Shown in pieces: positions 7,327 through 16,062 of a stretch of 64,000 bases of DNA. The translations under genes and the position numbers were made by a program. Numbering within the stretch: position 1 is the first letter of the stretch; every line of letters begins with the position of its first letter. The notes beneath the pieces are model-generated. The model did not search any database and was not told the origin of the DNA. It worked only from the letters and a program-made list of their open reading frames with translations. Source of the DNA: an uncultured Ruminococcus sp. (GTDB lineage Bacteria > Bacillota > Clostridia > Oscillospirales > Ruminococcaceae); contig CACYSH010000046.1 of NCBI GenBank assembly GCA_902776945.1, positions 1-64,000 of the forward strand, in the 5' to 3' direction.

Positions 7327-9231
7327 ATGCAAATAAAGAAAAAAGTGACTGCATTTACTGTTGCTGCTGCGTTGGTGGTAACGAACATGGCGGGCGTTTG
7401 TCCTGCATTGTCAAATCTTACGGGTATGTCAAATTCGGTGATAAGCGCGAAGGCGGCGCTTGTAACGGTGTGTTTCCCTGTCAATAACGGTGTGAAAATT
7501 GCGTATGCCTACGGTTATTCGGGTGCATACGGCAGAGATTTTCACGGCGGCATCGACATTCATGCAGACAGCAGGATCAACGATACGACCGTATACTCGG
7601 CTGTTGAAGGAACTGTATACAAGATCTATAACAACTGTCCTCATTTTAATAAAAGTGCTTATGGCTGCGCCCATAACAATACATGGGGCAATTCGGTCAT
7701 CGTAAAGGGCAGCAGGGACGGCTATTTCTACATTTACGGACATCTTACCCAAAATTCCATGAAGGTTACGGAAGGGCAAAAAGTTGCAGCTGGTCAGGCG
7801 CTTGCGGTCATTGGTTCATCGGGAGCCAGCACGGGACCTCATCTTCATTTCGAGGTAAGAACGAGGTGGGGAGATGGTTCAAGCACTATCAATGTAAATA
7901 AGGGTCAGTATTTCGATTATGTAAACGGACCGTATAATACTAATATTAAAACTGTTCCCGACCCTACCGATGAGCTTTTTGACGGCGGGATCTATGTTAT
8001 GCACCCGAAGGATAATAAAACCACCGCTGTTGCCGCCGTTGGCACCGAAAAGAACAGCAATGTCGAGCTTGCGGCTTTGAACAATAATGACCGTTTTCAG
8101 CAATGGAGAGCCGTAAGGAAGGGCAATTATTATTATTTCGTCAATGTTGGATCGGAAATGTGTTTAGATGTCGCGGCGCAAAATGCCGGCAGTGTTTCTG
8201 ATGGAACAAATATACATATTTATCCCAAGTCGGACGTACTTGACGAGGTTCAGCTGTATGCTGCCAAAAGAGAAGAAAATAACGGTGACAGCTATTATAC
8301 GCTGACGCTTTACAATACCAATTACAGCATAAATGTCTATGGAAACGGCAGCGCCGCAGGAAAAAATATCACGACCTGGGCGAAAACAGATGAGCTTACT
8401 CAGCAATGGGTGCTGAAAAATGTTGGCTGTGCCGTTCATGAGTGGGTTGAAACGGAGAGCGTAGATTCTACCTGTCATACAGAAGGTCATATTCTCTATA
8501 CCTGCAAAAACTGTGGAGAAACCGAGACGGAGACCCTTCCCAGGCTGGGGCATGACTGGGAGGAAGAGAGAATAGAGCCTACCTGCGAAGAAGACGGCTC
8601 GATCATCTATACCTGCAAAAATGGCGGAGAAACCGTGATAGAGGTTCTTCCCAAGCGGGGGCATGATTGGGAGGTCGATGTAATAGAGCCTACCACCGAA
8701 GACGAAGGCTACACTCTCCATACCTGCAAAAATTGCAACCAAAGCTATATAAGCGATGTTATCCCCCCGATTCCTGTTCTCGATCCGGTTATAAATATAG
8801 AATCCGTGCCGGTCGAAAAGAGCGTTACTCTCAACTGGAATAAGGTTGAGGGCGCGGAGGGCTACGGCGTATACGGATATATCGACGATATATGGCAGCC
8901 GCTGCCGCTTGGCAAGACCAATGATACCACTTATGTATATAACGGGCTTGAGAACGGAAAGGATTATACGGTAGCGGTCATTGCGAAGATAAACGGCAAT
9001 TGGAACATGGACTTTTCGAACGCTGTAACAGTAACGCCCATGCAGCCTTACCCTGTTGTTTTATCATACGAAGTATCGGGCAGACAGTTAAGGCTGAAAT
9101 GGACGGCTGTAAGCGGCGCGGAGAAATACGGCATTGCGGTATATCAGTCCGGCGGCTGGAAAGTCAAGGTTCAGACCGATAAAACGACGTACACTTCGCC
9201 GAAGATGAGCAAAGGCAACCGAATACAATAA
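7327..9231 (+). CDS. Secreted M23 peptidase (LytM type) with RICIN, Cys-repeat and FN3 domains (truncated C-terminus)
   Basis: Tandem paralogue of the preceding gene with a different catalytic head. Signal peptide ~1-43; M23 zinc endopeptidase ~45-200 with HGGIDIH (His73, Asp77), YGHLTQ (His139) and GPHLHFEV (His172/His174), all metal and catalytic positions kept, so it should cut peptidoglycan cross-links. Residues ~212-367 are a RICIN lectin domain nearly identical in layout to the neighbour; ~370-478 three Cys-repeats, the middle one reading CKNGGE so one CxxC is lost, as in the neighbour; ~485-634 FN3-like modules. The last module stops early (MSKGNRIQ): comparison with the neighbour shows about 100 bp deleted, joining codon ~630 to the terminator region. 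Own promoter and terminator. Confidence 0.86.
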   Translation: MQIKKKVTAFTVAAALVVTNMAGVCPALSNLTGMSNSVISAKAALVTVCFPVNNGVKIAYAYGYSGAYGRDFHGGIDIHADSRINDTTVYSAVEGTVYKIYNNCPHFNKSAYGCAHNNTWGNSVIVKGSRDGYFYIYGHLTQNSMKVTEGQKVAAGQALAVIGSSGASTGPHLHFEVRTRWGDGSSTINVNKGQYFDYVNGPYNTNIKTVPDPTDELFDGGIYVMHPKDNKTTAVAAVGTEKNSNVELAALNNNDRFQQWRAVRKGNYYYFVNVGSEMCLDVAAQNAGSVSDGTNIHIYPKSDVLDEVQLYAAKREENNGDSYYTLTLYNTNYSINVYGNGSAAGKNITTWAKTDELTQQWVLKNVGCAVHEWVETESVDSTCHTEGHILYTCKNCGETETETLPRLGHDWEEERIEPTCEEDGSIIYTCKNGGETVIEVLPKRGHDWEVDVIEPTTEDEGYTLHTCKNCNQSYISDVIPPIPVLDPVINIESVPVEKSVTLNWNKVEGAEGYGVYGYIDDIWQPLPLGKTNDTTYVYNGLENGKDYTVAVIAKINGNWNMDFSNAVTVTPMQPYPVVLSYEVSGRQLRLKWTAVSGAEKYGIAVYQSGGWKVKVQTDKTTYTSPKMSKGNRIQ

Positions 9232-9266
9232 AAGACCGTCAGCTTTCAGCAGGCTGACGGTCTTAT
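9231..9266 (+). terminator. Terminator after the M23 peptidase gene
   Basis: AAGACCGTCAGC, a TTTCAGCAG loop region and GCTGACGGTCTT, then ATTATT. Overlaps the premature stop codon, as expected if a deletion fused the gene end to its terminator. Confidence 0.8.
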
Positions 9267-9275
9267 TATTGCAGG

Positions 9276-9380
9276 GGACGAGCATTGTTCGCCCGTGAAT
9301 GCTCACAAAACCACGATTTTTACGGCATTTTCAAACATATCATTGCATTATGGGGCTTGCCCCCGCCCTACAATAAAATG
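9276..9380. repeat. Ruminococcal spacer repeat (GGGACGAGCATTGTTCGCCC / GGGGCTTGCCCCCGCCCTAC)
   Basis: GC-rich short palindromes in an otherwise AT-rich spacer. Related text recurs at 18198-18230, 20301-20325, 25359-25400, 28806-28840, 41426-41450 and 41509-41535. No coding potential seen. Confidence 0.6.
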
Positions 9381-9409
9381 TCTGAAAACTTATGTCGTTT
9401 ACTATGTGT

Positions 9410-11065
9410 TTATTCTTCAAGGCTTTCATAATATGCTTCAAGGCGGGGACAGGCTGCTACAAACACCGGTTCAAGCTCCTTGTCGAACTGATTCCCCATG
9501 CCTTCCATGATGATGCTCTCCGCCTTGTCAAAGGGCATTTTTTCCTTGTATACGCGCTTGCTCACCAGCGCGTCAAAAACGTCCGCGACTGCCATTATAC
9601 GCGCTTCGAGAGGAATGCTTTCTCCCGCCAGCCCTTCGGGATAGCCCGAGCCGTCCCAGCGCTCGTGATGATAATGCGCCACGTTTTCGGCGATCTGACG
9701 GAAATAATCGTCGTCGCTGTCGGAAAGGATCTCGTGAACTATCCTTGCGCCTTCGGCGGCGTGGACTTTCATTTTTTCATATTCTTCGGGCGTGAAACGT
9801 CCCGGCTTGCGGAGTATCGCGTCATCAACGGCAATCTTGCCGAGATCGTGCAGCGGGGCGGCTTTCACCATGCTGCGGCAGAAATCGTCCGAAAGCGTGA
9901 AGTTGCCGCTTTTCAGCATTTCCTCGATGAGCAGCCGCACGCCCTCGCTTGTGCGCCTGATGTGACCGCCCGTTGAGTTGTCGCGGCTTTCAACCATTGT
10001 CGCCATACCGAGCAGCAGCTTTGACTGCATCTGCATGGTGCGCTTGGCGTTTTCGGCGATAAGGTTTTCGGTGTCGTCGGTGATTATCAGCTGATAGCCG
10101 CGTATTTTTCTGCCGTCGTATAGGTAGGTTATGTTTATCTGATATATCCTGCCTCCTGATTCGAACTGCACCTTGTTCTGCGATTTGTCTTCGGAATAGA
10201 CCTTTATCCAATGGATAATGGCGCTTCCAAGCTCGTCGCAGGCAGAAATGGGCTTGTCCACATGGAGCTGTATCAGCTGCGGAAAGAAAATGCCAGCGGT
10301 CTCGTCGCCGCCCAGAAATCTCAGCTGTTTGTCAACGGAGATGAACCCCGTTTTGCCCGTGCGCATAAGCGAATCTATCGCGGTATCGGCGGTCTCGTAA
10401 AGGTTCACGCGGTGGATTATCAGCAGGAAAATAAGCTGCGAGATAACATAGGAAAGCGGTATCAGCGTAAATTCCTTACCGAACACGGGGAACTTTCCCA
10501 TAAAGTAGCTTGCGATCGAAATAATGCCGGGCATCAGCAGCAGATTGAGTATTTTCCGCGAAACGTCCTTTCTTTTGAGGTAGGTAAATATCAGCGCCCC
10601 GAAACTGAGCCACAGATAGACGATGAGCGACACGACGAAAACAGTATGGACAAAGCCGTATTCCTTTTCGAGCGTGCCGATGCCGTTTATTTTTGAAAAG
10701 CGTACATTTTTATAGAACAGCTTTGAATAATTGCAGGTGATAACGCAGAAAAACATAAGCGTATTGAACGTTATCATCACGCCCCGCACCACCTTATTTA
10801 ATTCGATCTTGCAAAGCCCAAGCACGGCGAAAAGCAGGAAAAGCGGTTCAAAGCAGCCGCCGATATAGCCTATCTGCTGCCCCATAAGGGCGGAACTCTG
10901 ATCTTCCGACTGTGCCAGGAAGAGATAGCCTGTGCTTGCGATAGGGATAATCACGAACATCAATGTGAAGTTTATGTTATAGCGCCGATGCCACATATAT
11001 CCGTAGATCGCCGTGAGCAGATAGGATAAAGCGGTCGTTATATAATAATACGAAATAGTGGTCAA
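9410..11065 (-). CDS. Membrane HD-GYP domain protein (putative cyclic-di-GMP phosphodiesterase)
   Basis: The N-terminal ~220 residues hold seven hydrophobic segments like the 7TM sensor of some histidine kinases (MTTISYYYITTALSYLLTAI start). A PAS-like stretch (~225-330) follows, then an HD-GYP domain: HDLGK near residue 407 and HHERWDGSGYPEGL near 470, with downstream EARIMAVADVFDAL. Family members cleave cyclic-di-GMP; substrate is inferred, not shown. The start is a TTG, spaced 9 nt from GGAAG and ~27 nt below a good -10 box, with no better in-frame ATG. The gene is divergent from the CorC-like gene. Confidence 0.85.
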   Translation of the reverse strand: MTTISYYYITTALSYLLTAIYGYMWHRRYNINFTLMFVIIPIASTGYLFLAQSEDQSSALMGQQIGYIGGCFEPLFLLFAVLGLCKIELNKVVRGVMITFNTLMFFCVITCNYSKLFYKNVRFSKINGIGTLEKEYGFVHTVFVVSLIVYLWLSFGALIFTYLKRKDVSRKILNLLLMPGIISIASYFMGKFPVFGKEFTLIPLSYVISQLIFLLIIHRVNLYETADTAIDSLMRTGKTGFISVDKQLRFLGGDETAGIFFPQLIQLHVDKPISACDELGSAIIHWIKVYSEDKSQNKVQFESGGRIYQINITYLYDGRKIRGYQLIITDDTENLIAENAKRTMQMQSKLLLGMATMVESRDNSTGGHIRRTSEGVRLLIEEMLKSGNFTLSDDFCRSMVKAAPLHDLGKIAVDDAILRKPGRFTPEEYEKMKVHAAEGARIVHEILSDSDDDYFRQIAENVAHYHHERWDGSGYPEGLAGESIPLEARIMAVADVFDALVSKRVYKEKMPFDKAESIIMEGMGNQFDKELEPVFVAACPRLEAYYESLEE

Positions 11066-11091
11066 AGTGTGTCACTTCCTTCCGAAACTAT

Positions 11092-11120
11092 ATTATATCA
11101 CAGATAAGCCCGTAATGCAA
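11092..11120 (-). promoter_or_regulatory. Promoter of the HD-GYP gene
   Basis: On the minus strand TTGCAT (11115-11120), 17 bp, TATAAT (11092-11097). Confidence 0.75.
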
Positions 11121-11186
11121 GTGTATCACGGAAAATTCACGGAAATCAGTCAAAATCAATTTTCCGGAGACAGGATAAAAAAGGAC

Positions 11187-11216
11187 TTGACAAGCAACGC
11201 CTTTTTGGTGTACAAT
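11187..11216 (+). promoter_or_regulatory. Promoter of the CorC-like gene
   Basis: TTGACA (11187-11192), 18 bp, TACAAT (11211-11216), about 75 bp before the ATG and divergent from the HD-GYP promoter. Confidence 0.7.
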
Positions 11217-11292
11217 ATAATATGTATATAAAGATGTTATCTTTGAGAGTTCTTTAAAAATACATAATTTATTCAAACAAGGGGAGCGATTT

Positions 11293-12675
11293 ATGGACGA
11301 TAACATACGGTTGATGGAGGCACTGAATACGGTTATCGTTTGTCTGACAATATATCTCGCCGACTGCGTACTTATGCTGCTGGCGGGTCTTTCCATGCAG
11401 ACAGTCACAAGGTTTCCCGACGAAAAGCTGGGTAAGCTCACCGACGGCAGCAAAAAGGCGCGGAGGATCGCGGGGCTGCAAAAAAGCTCCGATGTGCTGA
11501 GATTCAGAGTGCTGACCGTTCAGATGTTCTGCGGCATGGCTGTTACTGTCATTATGGTAGTGACAGCGATAGCAGCGCCTTTTCACTCTTTATTACACAT
11601 TCTGTATAAAACGAATTTGGATATATCTGCCGATATTTTTGCCTTGTATTTATGGCTTCTGCTTATCGCGCTGTATTCCGCGCTTTGTACCGAGCTGCCG
11701 CGCCGTGCGGCGAAAACAGGCGTTCTTTCGGGTGAACGCGGCGAAAAATTCGCGCTTGCTACCGTGAATTATCTTATGTTTCTGCTTATTGTTTTCAAGC
11801 CCGTCACGCTCGTATCGGAGCTGTTTTTGAAGGCTTTCGGCGCGATGTTCGGCGTAAGACCCGAGATAACCGACGAGACCAGCGAAGACCTCATACAGCT
11901 TATCGACGCGCAGGGCGAAAACGGCGGCATCGAGGAGGAACAGGCGGAGATGATCTCGAACATATTCGAGTTCTCCGACTTGGAGCTGCACGACGTAATG
12001 ACCCACCGAACCGAGATATGCGCCGCCGAGATAGGTGCACGGGTCGCGGAGGTAGTCGGCATGGCGGTCGAAACGGGCTTTTCACGAATACCCGTTTACC
12101 GCGATTCGATCGACGATATTTGCGGCGTTATTTACATAAAAGACCTGCTGCCGCTTATCCTTGCGCACGATGCGGGGGATATACCTGCGGCTAAATATAT
12201 TCATAAGATAAAGTACGTTCCCGAATCGGGCAGCTGCGGCGAGCTGTTTACATATTTTACCGAGAACAAGCGGCAGATAGCGGTAGTTCTCGACGAATAC
12301 GGCGGCACGGCGGGAATAGTCACAATGGAAGACCTGCTCGAATCGATAGTCGGCAATATCCGCGACGAGTACGATGCGGGCGAGGAGGAAGAGATTCAGG
12401 AGATAACTCCCCACACGTTCGACTTAATGGGCAGCGCCGACCCCGAAGAGGTCATGGAGCGGCTCGGCAGAAAGCTCGACGGCGCGGAGGATTTCGATAC
12501 TATGGGCGGCTACGTTACCGAGCTGCTCGGCTTTATCCCCGAAGAGGGGCAGACCCCCGCCGTCCGCAGGAACGGCATTACCTTCGGGGTCATTTCGGCA
12601 AAGGATAATCACATCGCAAAAATTCGTGCGGTGATAGATAAAGATGAATTGGAGAATGATGACAATGAGAAGTAG
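11293..12675 (+). CDS. CNNM/CBS-domain membrane protein, HlyC/CorC family
   Basis: DUF21-type transmembrane domain with about four hydrophobic segments (residues ~10-200) followed by two CBS domains (DVMTHRTEICA ... TGFSRIPVYRDSIDDICGVI ... LDEYGGTAGIVTMEDLLESI) and a C-terminal CorC/HlyC domain (FDTMGGYVTELLG). Family members are linked to Mg2+/Co2+ efflux or resistance; the old name haemolysin is misleading. RBS AAGGGGAGCG precedes the ATG. The next gene begins inside the last codons, so translation is probably coupled. Confidence 0.9.
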   Translation: MDDNIRLMEALNTVIVCLTIYLADCVLMLLAGLSMQTVTRFPDEKLGKLTDGSKKARRIAGLQKSSDVLRFRVLTVQMFCGMAVTVIMVVTAIAAPFHSLLHILYKTNLDISADIFALYLWLLLIALYSALCTELPRRAAKTGVLSGERGEKFALATVNYLMFLLIVFKPVTLVSELFLKAFGAMFGVRPEITDETSEDLIQLIDAQGENGGIEEEQAEMISNIFEFSDLELHDVMTHRTEICAAEIGARVAEVVGMAVETGFSRIPVYRDSIDDICGVIYIKDLLPLILAHDAGDIPAAKYIHKIKYVPESGSCGELFTYFTENKRQIAVVLDEYGGTAGIVTMEDLLESIVGNIRDEYDAGEEEEIQEITPHTFDLMGSADPEEVMERLGRKLDGAEDFDTMGGYVTELLGFIPEEGQTPAVRRNGITFGVISAKDNHIAKIRAVIDKDELENDDNEK

Positions 12676-14068
12676 CTTTTGGAAATCTACGGCAGCGGCG
12701 GTTGCCTCGATATGCGTGGCGGCTGTGCTGGGTTCCTGCGCGATGGAGGATATTTTTAACAATCTTCCCGGCGAGAACGCGACCGAGCTTTATGCAAGCT
12801 CTGCGGACGATACTTTCGGCACGGTATCAAGTGCTGACGACGGCGCGGGCGCAGAGCAGACTCAGGCTGACGGAACGGTAAGCGTACCCGAACAGACCGA
12901 GACCGCCCCCGACGCTGCACAGACCTCTGCTGCGGCTGTTACCGAGACGGCAAGCACTCCCGACAGCAGCTCTGAGGCGGAAAAGTCGGATAAGATAGTC
13001 GCGGTAAGCGCTCCGCCCAATCCTTACGCGGCTGAATATTTCCTTAGTTCCGAATCCGAGGAGATAAAGAACAGCTACCGAAAGCTCTACGAGGGTATCT
13101 TCAATTATCAGAACACTGTGGAGCTGCCCGAAAGGGCTGTCACGGGCGACGAAATAGAAGACCTTATCAACTTTGTGCTGAAAACAGGCAGCGCCCTTGA
13201 CCTGCCGGGCAGCAAGTACGAGGTGTTCGTGGACAGCGAAAACTATGTTACAAAGGTAAATCTTACCTATAACCATTCGCTAAGGGAAGGCTTGACGATG
13301 TATGACGCTCTTATGAAGCGCGTTGACGAGATAGCCGCCGAAGCGGAGCCGCTGCTCAACGATTACGACAAGATAAAATATTTCCACGACACGATAATAA
13401 ACAACTGTATGTACGATCTCAACGCGCCCGAAGCTCACACCGCCTACGGTGCGCTGGTCGGCGGCAGGGCGGTCTGCGACGGTTATATGAAGGCTTTCCA
13501 GCTGCTTTGCGAAAAGGCAAATATCGCGTCGGTGCCTGTCTACGGAAAACCCTTTGCGGTTGACGTGGGCGGCGAGGAGCATATCTGGAACAAGGTAAGC
13601 TGCGGCGGCGAATGGTTCAACCTTGACACTACATGGGACGACCCGGTAGGCGAACAGCAGGTGCTGCGCTACGATTATTTCCTCGTTGACGACGCTACTA
13701 TCTCACGCGGCGTGAATATACAGAACAACCGTTTTATGAAAGTACCCGCCGCGACTAATTCATCGGGCGATTACTATTCGAGGAACGATCTTGTGCTTGG
13801 CTATGACAACAATCTTAGCGACCAGTTCGAGCAGCTTATCACGAAGAATATGGTCGGCGAATGGACGGAGTTCAGTGTTGATTTCCGCTGTCTTGACAAG
13901 AACCTTTACGATCAGCTGAGAATGCGGTATTTCACCGAAGCGTCCGACGGCAGCAAGGGTTTCGGAGATATGTTGCAGGAATACATGGCACCCGGCGAGG
14001 CGCTGAGGTATACTTTCTCGCAGAACGATAATGTATATGCCTATCATATAAACGTCAGCAAAGGATAA
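12665..14068 (+). CDS. Transglutaminase-like lipoprotein
   Basis: Secreted lipoprotein: signal MRSSFWKSTAAAVASICVA ending in lipobox LGSC, then an acidic Ser/Thr/Ala-rich linker. The core (~210-360) is a transglutaminase-like cysteine-protease fold: Cys in GGRAVCDGYMKAF, His in GGEEHIWNKV, Asp in FNLDTTWDDPV. Such domains act as peptidases or cross-linking enzymes; the substrate is unknown. The GGAGA ribosome site inside the upstream gene best fits ATG 12665 (9 nt spacing), though 12644 and 12659 are in frame. It overlaps the CorC-like gene by 11 bp. Confidence 0.8.
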   Translation: MRSSFWKSTAAAVASICVAAVLGSCAMEDIFNNLPGENATELYASSADDTFGTVSSADDGAGAEQTQADGTVSVPEQTETAPDAAQTSAAAVTETASTPDSSSEAEKSDKIVAVSAPPNPYAAEYFLSSESEEIKNSYRKLYEGIFNYQNTVELPERAVTGDEIEDLINFVLKTGSALDLPGSKYEVFVDSENYVTKVNLTYNHSLREGLTMYDALMKRVDEIAAEAEPLLNDYDKIKYFHDTIINNCMYDLNAPEAHTAYGALVGGRAVCDGYMKAFQLLCEKANIASVPVYGKPFAVDVGGEEHIWNKVSCGGEWFNLDTTWDDPVGEQQVLRYDYFLVDDATISRGVNIQNNRFMKVPAATNSSGDYYSRNDLVLGYDNNLSDQFEQLITKNMVGEWTEFSVDFRCLDKNLYDQLRMRYFTEASDGSKGFGDMLQEYMAPGEALRYTFSQNDNVYAYHINVSKG

Positions 14069-14069
14069 T

Positions 14070-14345
14070 AATAAAGTTAATAGTGAAGAGTGAATAGAAT
14101 AATACAGTTAATAGTGAAGAGTGAATAGTGAATAGTTAAGGAGTCCGCTTCGCGGACGCTATTATGCGGAGGCTTCGCCCCGCACTGATTACTGTTTCCT
14201 AAACAAATGGTTGTTTCCAAAACAAAACGCGGAGCGAAGCGAACGCAATAACGCGCCGCAGGCGCACCTTAACTATTCACTATTCACTATTAACTATTAA
14301 CTAAAAAACTATTAACTAAAAACTATTAACTATTAACTAAAAAAT
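14070..14345. repeat. MITE-like palindromic element, family A, copy 1
   Basis: Inverted arms built of GTTAATAGTGAATAGTGAATAGTT units (14107-14138) and their complement (14268-14300) enclose two GC hairpins: TCCGCTTCGCGGA at 14143-14155 and a GCGGAGGCTTCGCCCCGC box at 14166. A second copy with the same core lies at 47950-48138 in the que operon. This fills the whole spacer before fhs. Confidence 0.8.
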
Positions 14346-14362
14346 AACGGAGGGAACTAATA

Positions 14363-16039
14363 ATGCTTACCGATATTGAAATAGCACAGCAGGCAAAAAT
14401 GAAGAGGATCAATGAGATAGCCGCAGAGCTTGGCATTAAAGAGGAGGAGCTTGAGCCTTACGGTCATTACAAGGCGAAGCTCTCGGAGGAGCTTTTTGGC
14501 AGAGTTAAGGACGAGCCTGACGGGAAACTGGTGCTTGTCACGGCAATAAATCCCACCCCCGCCGGCGAGGGAAAGACCACTATTTCGGTAGGTCTTGCCG
14601 AAGCAATGGCGAAGATCGGCAAAAAGGCTATGCTTGCCCTGCGCGAGCCTTCGCTGGGCCCCGTGTTCGGCATAAAGGGCGGCGCTGCGGGCGGCGGTTA
14701 CGCGCAGGTAGTGCCTATGGACGACATAAATCTGCATTTTACGGGCGATATGCACGCTATCACGGCGGCTAACAATCTGCTCTGCGCACTTATCGACAAC
14801 TCGGTGCATCAGGGAAATCCGCTGCGCATCGACGTTCGCCGCATACTCTTCAAGCGCTGCCTTGACATGAACGACCGCGCTCTGCGCGAGATCGTTGTCG
14901 GCATGGGCGGCAAGGTGAACGGCTTCCCGCGTCAGGACGGCTTCCAGATAACCGTTGCAAGCGAGATAATGGCGATACTCTGCCTTGCGGACGACCTTGC
15001 CGACCTGAAAGCCCGCCTTGAAAGAATACTCATCGGCTACGACCTTGACGGCGCTCCCGTTTACGCGGGTCAGCTTTGCGGCTGCGGCGCTATGGCGGCG
15101 CTGCTGAAAGACGCTATCAAGCCCAATCTTATCCAGACGCTCGAAAACACCCCCGCGATGATGCACGGCGGTCCTTTCGCAAACATCGCGCACGGCTGCA
15201 ATTCGGTACGCGCCACAAAATTGGCATTGAAGCTCGCCGATTACACGATAACAGAGGCGGGATTCGGCTCTGACCTGGGCGCGGAGAAATTCTTTGACAT
15301 CAAGTGCCGCTGCGCGGGGCTTACGCCTTCCTGCGTGGTACTTGTGGCGACTATCCGCGCACTTAAATACAACGGCGGCGTTGCCCGCGACAAGCTGACG
15401 GAGGAAAACGTTGAAGCTCTCCGCAAGGGCGCTGTGAACCTGAAAACGCACATCGAGAATATGCGCAAGTTCGGCGTACCCGTTGTAGTGGCGATAAACC
15501 GTTTCCACACCGACACCGACGCAGAAATTGCTGTAATAGGCGAGGTTTGCGACGAATGCGGCGTTAAGTTCTCGCTCGCGGAGATATTCGCGAAAGGCGG
15601 CGAGGGCGGCAGAGACCTTGCGCAGAAGGTCTGCGACACTATCGACGAAAACGAGGGCAAGACCGATTTCCACCAGCTTTACGCGCTCGATCTTCCCGTA
15701 AAGGAAAAAATAGGAACTATCGCCCGCGAGATATACCGCGCCGACGGCGTTATCTACACCGCGCAGGCTGAAAAGGCACTCAAAGAGATAGAAGCGCTCG
15801 GAAAGACCGACCTGCCCGTGTGCGTTGCCAAAACGCAGTATTCGCTCTCGGACGACCCCTCAAAGCTCGGCAAGCCGGAGCATTTCGAGATAACCGTCCG
15901 CGATGTAAGGCTTTCTTCGGGCGCGGGATTCATCGTCGTTTACACGGGCGACATCATGACAATGCCCGGACTTCCCAAAAAGCCTGCGGCATATTCGATA
16001 GACATAGACAACGAGGGCAATATCTCTGGTCTGTTCTGA
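14363..16039 (+). CDS. fhs: Formate--tetrahydrofolate ligase
   Basis: ATP-dependent formation of 10-formyl-THF from formate and THF, feeding purine and one-carbon metabolism. The 558-residue length is normal. The P-loop [20 protein letters not shown] is at ~58-77 and [20 protein letters not shown] follows. Other family blocks: [25 protein letters not shown] segment as [43 protein letters not shown] and PGLPKKPAA near the end. RBS GGAGGGAAC fits the ATG. The promoter is not obvious; a hairpin repeat lies directly upstream. Confidence 0.97.
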   Translation: MLTDIEIAQQAKMKRINEIAAELGIKEEELEPYGHYKAKLSEELFGRVKDEPDGKLVLVTAINPTPAGEGKTTISVGLAEAMAKIGKKAMLALREPSLGPVFGIKGGAAGGGYAQVVPMDDINLHFTGDMHAITAANNLLCALIDNSVHQGNPLRIDVRRILFKRCLDMNDRALREIVVGMGGKVNGFPRQDGFQITVASEIMAILCLADDLADLKARLERILIGYDLDGAPVYAGQLCGCGAMAALLKDAIKPNLIQTLENTPAMMHGGPFANIAHGCNSVRATKLALKLADYTITEAGFGSDLGAEKFFDIKCRCAGLTPSCVVLVATIRALKYNGGVARDKLTEENVEALRKGAVNLKTHIENMRKFGVPVVVAINRFHTDTDAEIAVIGEVCDECGVKFSLAEIFAKGGEGGRDLAQKVCDTIDENEGKTDFHQLYALDLPVKEKIGTIAREIYRADGVIYTAQAEKALKEIEALGKTDLPVCVAKTQYSLSDDPSKLGKPEHFEITVRDVRLSSGAGFIVVYTGDIMTMPGLPKKPAAYSIDIDNEGNISGLF

Positions 16040-16062
16040 TGACCTTTTAGCGCGAAAGGGCG

